Source: Serilophus lunatus (lineage: Eukaryota > Chordata > Aves > Passeriformes > Eurylaimidae). Taken from it: a DNA stretch of 64,000 nt. The stretch spans positions 682,001 through 746,000 of the forward strand of contig VXBA01001267.1 of NCBI GenBank assembly GCA_013399895.1, in the 5' to 3' direction. The notes under the pieces were generated by a model that ran no database searches, was not told the DNA's origin, and saw only the letters and a program-made list of their open reading frames with translations. Positions 1 to 10,620 of the stretch are shown here, piece by piece. The translations under genes were made by a program, and so were the position numbers. Positions within the stretch are counted from its first letter, which is position 1. The number at the start of each line of letters is the position of its first letter.

Positions 1-374
1 AAATGCATGGAATCTATTACTTATATACTATAATTTACTGAGGTTTCTTTAAATAAAGATATCTTAATTTTTCTACCACTTTCTAAGAAAAAAATAAAAG
101 AATCTCCGAGCTAGTAATTCTGTAAGGATAGCTTATAGAAAATTCTACCAGCTCAGGGTTTAATCGCACTTTTTTCTAAAAACAAGGAAATAAATATTTT
201 TGAGCATTTTCCCTTCAACCGTCTAAAATTTTCAGGGTTCAAAAGAAATTAGTTTTGTGTGAAATTACTTACAATTTAATTATGACTATTCCTTTACAAG
301 ATCACAAAATTAAATAACGATTTTATTGCCCTAGATATTTCAGAAAGAAATCATAATATGTCATATAGCACAAT

Positions 375-1560
375 CACTCACTTAAAGCATGTCCAAAAGG
401 TTGCTCAAAGCCGCATCCCAATTTTTGAGCATCTCCAAGGATGTAGATTTCTTCAATACTTCCAGGAAACTCTGACCAGCAAAACTGGTGACCAGCATCA
501 TAGTTAAATTTTTTTCCTCATATTTAATCAGAATTTCATGTGTGGCAACTTGTGCCTGTTGCTTCTTGTCTTATCACTACGTGCTTTCAAGACAGCCTGT
601 CTTTGTCTTCTCTACACCATTTTATAATTCTAGAAAACAATAATGTCTCTCCTTAGCTTACTTTTCCCTAAGGCTGAACAAACTGAATTTCCTCAGTGTC
701 TCCTCACACAGCACATGCATCAGAACCTTAATCATCTTGATCAAACTCAGATGGATTAATTCCAGTTTATCCAGCAGTTTCTAGTAATAAGGAGGCCAAA
801 CTAGGTACCGCTCTTCAAATACATTCTCACAAATACTGAATAGAGAGGGAGAATCACTTTCTACAACAGCCTAGCTACTTCCCTCCTAAGAGATTATGTG
901 GTGGGCTTTCTTCTTTGCATGTGGCTGATTCACCTTTAATTTGAAACTGTCAGATCCTTTTCTGCTGGTTTCTTGCTATCCAGACAGCACCTAATCTGTC
1001 CTGTTGCACTGAATTATTTCATTTCAGATGAAGGACTGTATTTTCTTTTACTGAGACTCATAAGCTTTCAGCCAGCTCACTTCTTCAATTTGTTGAGATT
1101 TCTCTGAATAGCAGCATGTTAATTGCTCCCCCTAGTTTAGTTTGCCTGTTAAATTGCTGAGTATCCAGTCTGTTACTTCAACAAAGTTATTTACCTGTAT
1201 TGGCCTCAGTGCCAATCCCTGAGTAATGACGCTATAAACCAGTCACCAGCTGGCTGGCTGGCCAATTTTCCATCCACCTGACTGGCCAATTATCCAGTTC
1301 ACATGAAACCAGATTGACCACGAGGATACTATGGGATCAAGCCTTGCTGTCAAGTGTCTACATCTACTGCTCTCTATTTACCTACACAGTCTGATCACAG
1401 TGCCCAGTTAAGCTGGTGAGGCATATTTTGCCTTTGGTACTTCTGTCTGTTCCCAGTCAGTTTGAGTCCTCATGTCCTTTATGTTCCCAGTAATGGCTCT
1501 CAGGAGGCTGATTAGGACTGTACTGATCTAGATCTTCCTTCTTGATCTTGATGAAGATGT
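375..1560 (-). mobile_element. Old antisense CR1 LINE copy (3' UTR plus part of the RT region)
   Basis: CR1 is a non-LTR retrotransposon whose ORF2 encodes an endonuclease and reverse transcriptase. The plus strand reads as the complement of the CR1 3' half. The order is: the 'gagcatctccaaggatg' block near 420, the 'gtgcctgttgcttcttgtc' block near 550, 'aggctgaacaaactgaattt' near 670, the 'ccaaactaggtac' block near 800, and reverse-transcriptase-proximal sequence from about 1150 to 1550. Many substitutions and small indels break every frame, so it is an inactive, ancient copy. Its 3' terminus lies at the left. The family call rests on recognised consensus blocks; the ends are good to about 20-30 bases. 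Confidence 0.85.
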
Positions 1561-2639
1561 TGATTTTTTCCTATCATGTTAACTTTAATAATAATTTTAT
1601 AATTTATTTACACAATATGGAATATATTTAATAAGAACACATATTTTAAAAAAAACACTATTAAAAATCAGATTTTTTTTCCCTTAAATTTAGGGTCTCT
1701 GACTTAAATAATTTGTTGTGGAGTTTTTTTCTCTCATCTTTAAGTTCATATCACTCATCACAGTTTACCTTACTTTCTATGAAAGCAAGCATCAATATAA
1801 TTCAGAGAAATAGAAAACAAAATGTTTAACAATAGAGCAAATTGCAACCTCATCATCAATTCAGCATATTCTGGTAAATAAAAGCCATTAATTATTCCAT
1901 CTGAAAATTTTAGGTTACACTTTTTTTGGAATAATGGTAGTCAATCACTGAAATGCTGCTGTCATTCAAGAAACAGCAGCTTCTGCATATTTTTGTTTAT
2001 GTTATGCTTGAAGGAAGGGAATGGGCTAAATTAAAGTGAATAAGAATACAGAGAATAATTTGATTTAGATTTAAGATATTTATGCTAATTTTATTGTTTT
2101 TCTCAAAACAACACCTTCAATGTCTTCTTTTAATATAAAGACGTTTTCATACCACACACTTTGATCCATATAACAAGGATTTTAACAACCGTCTTTCTTT
2201 GATCACCATTATTTTCTACCAGATAGTATTCACTAAGTCTTAAACACTTTTCTTTACTGATCATTTAGTTCTTTTACTGATCTAATACAAGTTATTGCTA
2301 TTGTGAATAAAGGACTTCAGTTACTCAGACACATTCTTCATGGTATGACTTCAAGGAAAGCCCTTTACAGACACAACATGAAGATAATCTCTTACAGAAA
2401 TAACCACTTCTTACTCTTCAAACTCAGTTTCTTTGGCGTTTGTATTTTCTTTTTCCCCTATCGTGCTACTGAAAATTAATCCACAGTTAACAATCATCGT
2501 TTTACCAGTAGTTATTCCTGGAGTTCTGCAAAGCACAGCCTAGATCCCATATATTTAAAATATAAAATGTTTAAAATAGTTTAAAATAATGAAAGCTATG
2601 TTCTTGAATTGCTTCAAGAAATTATTTTTCTGATTGCGG
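1561..2639. other. AT-rich unique DNA, no gene seen
   Basis: This interval has frequent stops in all frames, short A/T runs and no repeat family that I recognise. A 54-bp exon-like segment on the minus strand (2415-2468, CAG acceptor, GTAAGA donor, open in one frame) was noted, but its pyrimidine tract is weak and I do not call it. Confidence 0.5.
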
Positions 2640-2733
2640 GTTTGGGAGCTCTATGGGCCAGTCACATAAGAGTTGGACTTGATGATCCTTGTAGGTCCCT
2701 TTCGACTCAGAATATTCTATGAAATTTTGTTAA
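2640..2733 (+). mobile_element. CR1 LINE 3' tail fragment
   Basis: The segment contains 'gttggacttgatgatccttg' followed by 'aggtccctttcgactcag' and 'attctatgaaatt'. This is the characteristic 3' end of CR1, including the start of the ATTCTATG-type terminal repeat. Only the last roughly 90 bases of the element are present, as expected from the severe 5' truncation common for CR1 insertions. Confidence 0.85.
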
Positions 2734-2988
2734 TTTTTCTGGGGAGGTATTTGGAATTTAACAGAATGAAGCCTGACTTCAATACCCCAAACATAAGAAA
2801 TCAAAACAGTCTCTGAGGTATTTAACCTGTATTGGACTACGTTTGTGAAAATGCCTTGAGGAAATCAGCAATTTTTGCTTCTCTAAAATTAAAATAAAGC
2901 ATTGTTTATTTTAGCTGGATTTATATACATATTTTATTTTCTTCTATTGAAAATAATAGATTAAAAATTAATCTTAAGGAGAGCTTAG

Positions 2989-2993
2989 CCTAC
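2989..2993. repeat. Target-site duplication, left copy (CCTAC)
   Basis: This 5-bp CCTAC immediately precedes the TGTAATGG start of the 1.8-kb LTR and is repeated exactly at 4780-4784. The pair fixes both LTR boundaries. Confidence 0.85.
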
Positions 2994-4779
2994 TGTAATG
3001 GGTTTAAAGTTTCCCGTTTTCTGGGGGGAACGGGATGTTTGTTTTTCTGTTTTAATTTAAAAGCTTTTCGTTTTCCTGGGAGTAGAAGCAGAGGAAGATA
3101 GGCGAGGACAGTCTCAGCTCCGGGTAGCTGAGCCGACACGCACTCGCCATGGGCGCACGCGGACCCAGGCGCGACACGGATGGTTGGTCCTCCTCGTCCC
3201 CAGATGGCGTGGGGCTGGGGCGGCGGCCACCGCTTCTGCGGGATGGCTGGGGGGCCCCCTCATCCCTATGCCGTGGCAGGGTTGGTGAGTGGCACCCGTG
3301 GCAGGGAGGGAACTCCCGTTCCAGAACCGCAGGGCACTGCCAGTCCCGGGACCGCAGAGGCGAGCCTGTCCCGGGGGTGGGAGCACAAAGCCCCGCCTCA
3401 CTCCACGCTGCCGCTGGGGCGGCTTGAAGCGTGTGCGGGATTTTCTCTGGCTGCCACGGTGTGCAGGGGGCAGTGACAGCGGCCCCATTCCTGCTGGGAG
3501 CCATGGCAGCTGCTTTGGACGCCCTACCAGGCACGGTGGACCCTGGCGCCGCCCTCACCTGCTTTTCCTGCAGCCCGCTGTGTGCTGCAGGCGGGAGAGG
3601 CGCAGCGTGGCCCGGCTGGGCATGGGGCGGCCCCCACTGGCCTCTGGGGGTGCGTCCCGAGGGTCCCAGCAGCGGCGGGTGCCCCTGCGCTGGCGGCACG
3701 CTGGCAGCGGGCGCGCAGTGATGGCAGCCCCTCCTGTGGTGGCTGGGGCAGGCGGTGCCTGTGGGTGGCCGCTCCAGCCAGCCCTGCGGGTGGCGGGCAC
3801 TGGCGATTTCTCTCTCTGGGCAGCAGGTGCCCCCGCGGGTGGAACCGCCGGACCCCAGGCCAGCGCCGCCACACAGAGAGGCCCCCCAGCGGTGGGAACC
3901 GGCCCTGGAAGCTGTGCTGGCGGTGGAGGTCGCCCCTAGCAGTGGCAGCCACCCCGGCGGCCACGCTGGCAGCTGCAGGGGGTGGGCCCCACCTTGGCAG
4001 CAGCCGCAGCTGGTGTGCGGGGTGGGGCCGGGGTCTGGGCCATCGCCGACGTGCAGAGTGGACCCGTGGTGGTGAGGGCAGCCCATAGGTGGTGCCCCTG
4101 GGCCCCGGGCATCTGCAGCACTGACAGGGCAGTGGCAGTGGGCCCTCTCCTCTGAGCAAGAGCATCCACATGGGCATTTTGGCAGGAAACACCATATTGG
4201 CGGCATGGCAAGCTCTCAGGGAGGGGTGGTGTCCCCGCATCGCTGTCCAATGGGAAGATGGTGCGCCCGGAAGGGTTGCCCTGAGAAAACACGAGATCAG
4301 ACAGCCCATAAAAGCCAGAAACACACGCCTTCCGCCCCTTTCCTGGCCTCGTCATTGTCCTGAGAGAGTCTGCTGCTTCCCCTCCTGGTCCCTCCTGGTT
4401 CCCTGACCACGCAGCATCATCGGAGCTCAGATAGTGATAACAGGAGATCACCCAATGGCAAAGCAAGTGTAGTACCCAGCAGCAAGTGTAGACCGCAGGG
4501 GGTCCTTTTCACTGTCCCTCATTTTCAGAGACTCCTAGACCAGGATCGGCATCATCCATGGGGTGGCCTTCCCTCTTCCCTTTCTCCTTAGCCCATCAGC
4601 CATCTTGGAGGAGCAGTGTGGTGTTTTTCTTGCATAATATTGTTGGGTGGGTGGTTATAATCAATTTGTGTCTTACTGGGATTCCATAGTTTATAGGCTC
4701 CCTAGATAAATAAACTGCTGTTGTTTCTTTATTGAGTCTCTTGTTATTTTTACTGCCCACTAGCGTCCAAACCAGGACA
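2994..4779 (+). mobile_element. Solo LTR of an endogenous retrovirus, 1.8 kb, GC-rich, with perfect TSD
   Basis: The element starts TGTAATGGGTTT and ends AAACCAGGACA, giving the TG...CA ends and short imperfect terminal inverted repeats of an LTR. It is flanked by the exact 5-bp duplication CCTAC (2989-2993 and 4780-4784). A 5-bp duplication fits the ERVL group, but the class call is an inference. A TATA-like CATAAAAG sits at 4307-4314 and the polyadenylation signal AATAAA at 4709-4714, so transcription would run left to right. The body from about 3100 to 4300 is very GC- and CpG-rich, unlike its surroundings. Long Pro/Gly/Ala/Arg-rich open frames here (up to 384 aa) come from base composition and match no retroviral protein. 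No internal region is present, so it is a solo LTR left by recombination between the two LTRs. It appears related to the LTR at 55.2-56.6 kb. Confidence 0.85.
4307..4314 (+). promoter_or_regulatory. TATA-like box of the 1.8-kb LTR
   Basis: CATAAAAG lies in the 3' half of the LTR, about 400 bases upstream of the AATAAA at 4709. This is the spacing expected for the U3 promoter and a long R region. Whether it is still active cannot be told from sequence. Confidence 0.5.
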
Positions 4780-4784
4780 CCTAC
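4780..4784. repeat. Target-site duplication, right copy (CCTAC)
   Basis: This CCTAC immediately follows the terminal ...CCAGGACA of the LTR and matches 2989-2993 exactly. Confidence 0.85.
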
Positions 4785-5996
4785 TAATTTACATCACACT
4801 GTTCTGGAAATTACATTTGGTTTTCTAAAAGTCAAGAACACCAAACACAATTCTTAAGATGTATTTTCATAAGTGTTTTAAATAGTTCATCAGGTACAGC
4901 ATCATTTAAGAACAACCTGATGTCAACAGAAAAGGCTCTTACTCTTTAGCTTAAATTCCTGTAACAATTATGCCCTGTTCTGTTCTTTCTGATAGTGCTC
5001 TGAATATCCTTAAGAAACATTATAAACAACATATTGTTTCATAAATATGGGGACTCATGCTTAAAAGAAGGAAAAAGCATTGAATTAGAAGCACAGAAAT
5101 TTAAGGACATCACTGAATTCAGCCTGAGTGTTATTCAGCTCCCATGAGGATTGTAAGATATGATTCCTATAGACATACTAGGAAATATTAATTACTTTGG
5201 ACTTTGATGATCCTTGTGTGTTCCTTTCAAATCAGGAGATTCTATGATAATTTTTGTATGATTCTTTTGCAAATAGCAATCAAGGAATCATGTTGAACAA
5301 TTGTGGTTGCTTGATTGCTGATACATTAAAACCCTAAGCTGGCTATATTTGAGTTTTTCTTCAATGTTGTCCATTCTGTTTTACACTCTCAAACATAATC
5401 TTATTACAATAATAAAAAGTTTTAATAGTAAAACACACCTACAATGGGTAACATTATTGACCATTGTGTCAGAGATTTGCTCTTCATATACCAACAAAGT
5501 ACTGCAGCCTTATAAACAGGACAAATATTGCTTCTAGTGGGAACATTTATCAACATAACAATAAGGATATTGCCTTCATAAAATACCAGTTATAATTTAT
5601 ATATTTATCCTATTAGTTTATGAATTAGTGCTTTGACATAGGAAAGCTTTTATATTATTGTATGCTATTATACATATAATTTTGTACTGTTTTTATATAA
5701 TACAGTGAATATTCTTAATGCGCTACACACTTTCATTATAACTTTCAATGTTACATAGAGCATGAATGTTGAAGTCTGAAAGTCTGATGATTTGTAACTG
5801 TTGTTCTAACAAAGTATCTCAGGTTAGAACAATACCTTTCAGGGAAGATGGGAACCTTCCTGAAGTGGAAAGAGAAACTCCTTCTCCGCTTTACTATACT
5901 CTTCAAATCAAGAGGCTTTCAGTCAAAAAATGTAGAAAAAAGAAGTAACAATTGTAGGATACTAAATTATTAATACAGCATGTCCAGAGTATGGTA
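4785..5996. other. AT-rich unique DNA with a probable CR1 tail at 5195-5256
   Basis: No gene is seen. Near 5205 the sequence 'ttgatgatccttgtg' then 'ttcctttcaaatcagga' and 'gattctatgataa' resembles a decayed plus-strand CR1 3' end. The remainder is A/T-rich with stops in all frames. Confidence 0.5.
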
Positions 5997-6291
5997 TAAT
6001 GTCTTAGGCATGTAAACATCGTCTTATGACCATCCTGTGGCTCTGGGACAGTGACACATGATCACCTTTCCTTTTGTCTTTTGGCTGTATTAACCAAAAC
6101 AATCTTTGGACTATAAAACCAAATGAGTTTGCAATAAAGAGGAGACTCCAGGAGACTCCATTAGAGACTCCATTCCCTTGTACAGCTTGTGTATCGTCTT
6201 TCTTTCCTAGATCCTCTGGATCAGCACCATGCACACAAGACTTGGATATTTTGTTGGCAGTTGTGGTTTCAGAGGGTCCCAATCCCTGACA
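5997..6291 (+). mobile_element. LTR-like block (TATA box, AATAAA, ends in CA), probably an ERV LTR remnant
   Basis: The segment runs from about TGTCTTAGGC to ...TCCCTGACA. It contains a TATA-like ACTATAAAACC at about 6111-6121, AATAAAG at 6136-6142, and then a downstream block ending in TGACA. That order (promoter, polyadenylation signal, U5-like sequence) is an LTR 3' half in sense orientation. A short direct repeat of GAGACTCCA units lies at 6143-6177. The 5' boundary and the exact end are uncertain, I see no matching target-site duplication, and I assign no family. Confidence 0.5.
6143..6177. repeat. Short tandem repeat of a GAGACTCCA unit (about 3 copies)
   Basis: GAGACTCCA occurs three times with short spacers, immediately downstream of the AATAAA of the LTR-like block. 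It may be a local duplication in the R region. Confidence 0.6.
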
Positions 6292-6300
6292 CCACCAAAT

Positions 6301-6867
6301 TGATGATTCCATTCAAAGGGATCGCAAACATAAGTGGACAACAAACAATTATTTACTAATATATGCATATAACAAAAAAGGAACAAACTAACACAACAGT
6401 AACAAGAAAAATCACCACAACAAACCCTACCCCCTTGCCCCCTCCATGTATTTTTCCTCAGTGTGGTCCCAGCTGTGGAGGAAACAGGCAGATCTTGCAG
6501 GCTTATCACACGCGTGGGGGGGTTCCCACAGTTTGCTGCTGAGATGGGTAAGAGTCGCTTGTCCAATACAGGAACAGCAGGAGATGAGAAAGGGCAGACA
6601 AGCTGGCTCCAAAGTTGGGCCGTTGAGGGCAGGGGTCTTCTCTCTCTCTCTCTGGGAGCTGCTGCAGGGTCCACCTGGACACAGGAGCTGGGCTGGGCAA
6701 GGCAGAAGCAGCAGCAAGAAGTGGTCTGGTCCCAAGGCAGCAGCTGTGACTTAACCATTTGCCAGGACAAGAGGGAGAGCTCCAGGAGAAAATAGCACCA
6801 GCAATGCAGCACCGGGCCCTCTCCCTGGGATTACAACCAAAAACCAGTGAGCTAGGCTGGTCCCTCA
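6301..6867 (-). mobile_element. Antisense solo LTR, 567 bp, with perfect TSD CAAAT
   Basis: On the minus strand the element starts TGAGGGACCAG and ends ...GGAATCATCA (TG...CA). The 5-bp flank CAAAT is found at both 6296-6300 and 6868-6872. The interior is GC-richer than its surroundings and includes a TC/AG run at about 6640-6655. On the minus strand the 3' end is T/A-rich (AGTAAATAATTG followed by TTGTTGTCC), like the polyadenylation and U5 region of the other LTRs here. ERV origin is inferred from the ends, the duplication and the composition. Up to 201-aa open frames cross it but resemble no known protein. Confidence 0.65.
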
Positions 6868-7130
6868 CAAATTTATTTTTTTTTATTGTTCAGAGAAAGG
6901 GAGAGAAAAAAAGGCAGGCACACTTCTCTTCCCTGCATATTTCTAGTGCAGGCATCTGCCTGCCATCAAAGGCCATTAGCTCTCAGGCCAAAAGACAGCG
7001 AAGTCTTCTACTCTCACTCTTTCAGAGGAATTCTGTCCTTAGCTTAGTTGGGTTACCTTTTTCCCTTCCTCAGTTTGCCAACCTCACGGTGGTAATGGGG
7101 AGATTTTCCAAAAAGGATTCTAACACATAA
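6868..7130. other. Flank of the nested LTR; possible ERV leader or older repeat
   Basis: With the 567-bp LTR and one CAAAT removed, this segment follows directly on the LTR-like block that ends at 6291. It is T-rich at first, then mixed composition to about 7110. It could be the internal leader of the same provirus, but I see no primer-binding site or gag-like coding that would prove it. Confidence 0.3.
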
Positions 7131-8630
7131 TACAAGGGAGTAGCCATTTATTGAATATTAATGCCATTTTCTATTATATTTGGGGTAGAAGGATGGTAGT
7201 TCAAAAGGATAAGAGTAGTTTTTGTTGTAGAAGACATTATATATAGTTTGTCATGGTAAATGATATTCCGAATTACATATTTTGCTTAAACATTAATATT
7301 TTTCTTACAGGCATGGCTGATTCAGATGTCAGCAGTTGTTAGATATTTCAATTAAAAATGGGAGCATGTAGCTTGACTGTTTTTAACGGGAAATCCTGGT
7401 TATCAATAATGTGACATATTGCATGGTCATCTTTGCATGTATCATCAAACACCAAAACACCAAAATAGTACATTTCTCTTAATTTTCCTTCATGTTAAAG
7501 TTACATTATTGTAGTATTTCACCAATCCTTCTTCATAGAGGATTATTGATAGAACTTTTATCAAAAATATAACTAAGTCATCTGTCACATTAATAGTTTA
7601 TATTTTTCTTCAATTACAGAGCTGCAAAGTCAGCTACTTACAGGAATGTTTTATACTGGAAAGGAGATGGATTTTAAAAAAACCTTTTTCTGTGACATCA
7701 GTAGGATTTGCAAAACACCTAGTCTCTCATACCTAGAACTATGTAAGATCAGTACTCTGAATATATTCTAATTGTGGGAGCAGGACAAGTCAATTCATGT
7801 AGAAGGGGCTGGATTATTTAAGTCAAACTTAGTTATCAAAGGGGGTGAACCTGTATACTGTGCACCATGTCTCATTTATGTCACCACTTTCTAGCCTGAA
7901 TTATTTGCCTAGTGATAACAGAGCTCACAGGTGTAACTAGTTCTGGTCAGTATTTCACACAGCAAATCAGAAATGCATTCATGCCCAGGTAAACTTTCCA
8001 CTTATTTATCTAGCTATACACCTAAGAGTAGCTATATACCTAATAGTTGTTCAGACAGTGCAGTTTTCACAGTTAAAAATCATCTAAATGATTTAGCACA
8101 CAGTGATGGAATTTCACAGAAAACACATCAATGTAGTTGGGTGAGATAAGTTTTTTCACAAAGATATTTTACTTAACTCTAATTGCAGCATTTTTTCATC
8201 TTTCTTAAGCAGTTAAACTCTCTATTAAACTTTATTTGATTGTGCCTGGGATTGCTGCTCAGATGTTAAGTGTCTACTTCTTCATAAAATAATCTCCACC
8301 TGCTTTATGGATTTTATGTCTTCCATTTTCTTTTCATTTTTTTCTTCAATGTTAAAAAGATTTATTGAAAAATTAAAATATTCTGGCCAGAATTCACCTT
8401 GTCTACTTTTTTTAAAGGGATGGTAAAGATGATACAGTTTTTAAAATGTTTGTTTTTAGAAGTATTAAGTATTCTGCAGGGCTACTGTGAAATGAAATTC
8501 TTAATTGTGTTATGTGGTTATGTCATTTGATTATTTTTAAAAGCTGTAAAGTTTTTATTGAACAATTCCAGATTTTATGTAATTATCAATGATTTGAGGA
8601 TTTCCATTAGGTAGCAGAAAGTGCAACTAT
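7131..8630. other. AT-rich unique DNA, no gene seen
   Basis: I find no open frame of note, no recognised repeat and no RNA gene in this interval. Confidence 0.5.
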
Positions 8631-8636
8631 ATAATA

Positions 8637-8696
<60 letters not shown>
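8631..8696. repeat. (TAA)n microsatellite
   Basis: About 20 uninterrupted AAT/TAA trinucleotide units occupy this stretch, with one imperfect unit near the left end. A pure array of this length is likely to vary in length between individuals. Confidence 0.97.
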
Positions 8697-9493
8697 CTCA
8701 TTTATTACAAATAATGTGTCCACAATTTATTGTTCCTTACATCTGGAAAGTCCTGTGTACATGGTCCCAATGCAATCCCACTTTTACCTACTTTCTTTTT
8801 GCTGAAGGTGAAGGTTAACAGAATTTTGCTGTACGGTGTTGCTACATTCAGACGCAACATGTCTTCTCAGCTATTCTAACTGTTTCTAAATATTCTGATG
8901 GTGAAATCAACAATACTAATCTATGGTGGCATCTTTGTAGAAGCGTCCATTTACCTTCCATGCAGGCAATAATAGTAGAGCATATTGGTTTCTAGGTACT
9001 TAAGCAATGGCCACCAAAAAAAACAACCAAACATTTTTTTAATCTGTTTTGAGGCAACTCTGATACTGTAGTAAGTTTACCTCGTAGTTAGGAAAATAAT
9101 TTTACACTTTGGCCATTTGGCATAATTATTATAAATCAGTGCCAACTTGGTCTTCACTGTCCACAAGCAATATTTAGGTGATATTATAAAACAGTCTATA
9201 TCTTAGAATAAGTTATTCTGCTCTCATACATGCTGTAAATTGACTTGAGCCCCACAAGTCTAAGAATTTTAGAAAATGCCTGTGGCTGGCTGTCAGTTTG
9301 GCTGATAAAAGCACTGTAGGAGGGAATTTACTAATGGTGGAAGAGTGAAAATTATTTTAAAATTAATCCACTAAATAAAAATCTTTTGGTTTTACACAAT
9401 TCACTAGTTCTGGACACTGGTGAGGTGAAAAGGACCTGGGAGAATTAATCTGTCACCAAATGGCTGTGAGATGCTTCTGCCATACAGAAGGTA
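8697..9493. other. AT-rich unique DNA, no gene seen
   Basis: No supported feature was found here. A possible short minus-strand exon-like piece near 8959 has a weak acceptor and was not called. Confidence 0.5.
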
Positions 9494-9679
9494 TGTTGAT
9501 TTTAGCTGGAATAGGCTTCATTTTCTTCATTTTAGCTGGTATGAGGCTGTGTTTTGGAATTGTGATGAAACAGTGCTGATAATTTAGGGATGTTTTTATT
9601 ACTGTTGAGCAGTGCTTGCACAGCTTCTGCTTCTCACATCATCCCTCCAACAATTAGGCTAGGAATGTAAAATAAATGC

Positions 9680-9755
9680 TCTGTAGAGGGTCTTTGACAG
9701 GCCAGATCAATAGGCTAAGGCCAATTGTATGGGGTTCAACAAGGACATGGTGTAG
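9680..9755 (+). mobile_element. Small CR1 fragment inside the LTR
   Basis: 'tttgacaggccagatcaata' followed by 'ggctaaggccaattgtatg' and 'gggttcaacaagg' matches the CR1 region just upstream of the 3' UTR, sense strand. It interrupts the ERVL-type LTR and has lost its own 3' tail. The boundaries are approximate. Confidence 0.55.
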
Positions 9756-10071
9756 TTGTGATTCTTAGGGGCATCATTTACTGATGAAAATAGCAGTACT
9801 GGGTTCACAGTTGGATCTGAGAATCTAAGATCAGAGGAGACAAGACTGATGAATGACCTCAACAGACCAAAGGGGTGTTCTATACTATATGACAACATGC
9901 TCAACAATAAAACTGGGGGGCAAATTGATGGGGGTGTCAGTGTTCAGGGACTGATTGGTCATTAGTTGCTTGGTGTTAAACAATTTATTTTTATTTGTTT
10001 CACTTGCTTATCTTGGGTTTTATTTCTTTCTCTTTGATATTTTCCTTCTCATTAGAGTTTATTATCATTAA

Positions 10072-10462
10072 CTCAGAGTCAGAGAGTCGTTAAGGTTGAG
10101 AGAGATCTTCAAGATCATTTAGTCCAACGGTCAACCCAGCAAAAGCACACTCACCCCTAAACCATATCCCCAAGTGCCACATGCAGGCAGACGCCTCTTG
10201 AACACTTCCAGATATGGTGACTACACCAGTGTCTAACCACTCTTTCAGTGTTTTGGGGTTTTTTTCCTAATATATAATCTAACCCGTCCCTGGTACATCT
10301 TAAGGTTATTTCCTCTCATCCTTTCCCTTGAGACTCACTACAAACTCCATTCAGGTAGCTGAGAGAGCAGTGAGGTCCCCCAAGTCTCATTTCTCCAAAC
10401 TAAAAAACCCCAGTTCCCTCAGCTGCTCTTTCTTAAGTCGTGTTTTCTAGACTCTTCATCAG
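10072..10462 (-). mobile_element. Antisense CR1 LINE 3' end nested in the ERVL-type LTR
   Basis: The plus strand shows 'gagagtcgttaaggttgaga', 'tcaagatcatttagtccaac', 'aaaccatatccccaagtgcc', 'ttccagatatggtgactac', 'ggttatttcctctcatcctt' and 'cagttccctcagctgctct'. This is the complement of the final roughly 400 bases of CR1 in the correct order, with a small internal deletion after 'ggtgactacacca'. The LTR sequence resumes on both sides, so the CR1 inserted into a pre-existing LTR. Confidence 0.9.
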
Positions 10463-10620
10463 TTAATTGTTCTTATTATTTTCTTTTAATTATTAAATTG
10501 CTCTCATCTCAATCCATGAGTTTTCTCACTTTTACCATGCTGTTTGTCTCTCCTCAATCCGCAGGGAGTGAGCAGGTGGATGTATACTGCTTAGTTCCTA
10601 GTTGAGGTTTAGCCATAACA

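Larger units (their letters stand above)
9494..10620 (+). mobile_element. ERVL-type solo LTR, copy 1, interrupted by CR1 sequences
   Basis: The left part (9494-9680) carries 'cattttcttcattttagctg', 'gatgaaacagtgctgataat' and 'tgagcagtgcttgcacag', the start of a very common avian LTR. The middle (about 9870-10071) carries 'ctatatgacaacatgctca' and 'aataaaactggggggcaa'. The right end (10463-10620) carries 'ctcaatccatgagttttctc' and 'gggagtgagcaggtgg', and ends ...AGCCATAACA. These blocks fall in the expected LTR order but are separated by an antisense CR1 (10072-10462) and a small CR1 piece (about 9680-9755). The LTR is therefore older than the CR1 insertion. No target-site duplication is recognisable. 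Confidence 0.75.

Noticed and set aside
2415..2468. 54-bp exon-like segment, minus strand
   Set aside because: The acceptor has a poor pyrimidine tract and the segment is short. Likely chance.
3100..4300. CpG island of a host gene promoter
   Set aside because: The block is bounded by LTR ends with a perfect 5-bp duplication, so the CpG richness belongs to the retroelement.
3052..4324. Long open frames of 384, 266, 216 and 176 aa on both strands
   Set aside because: They lie inside the GC-rich solo LTR. Several overlap in different frames, their composition is Pro/Gly/Ala/Arg-rich, and no retroviral or cellular motif is present. Low stop density explains them.
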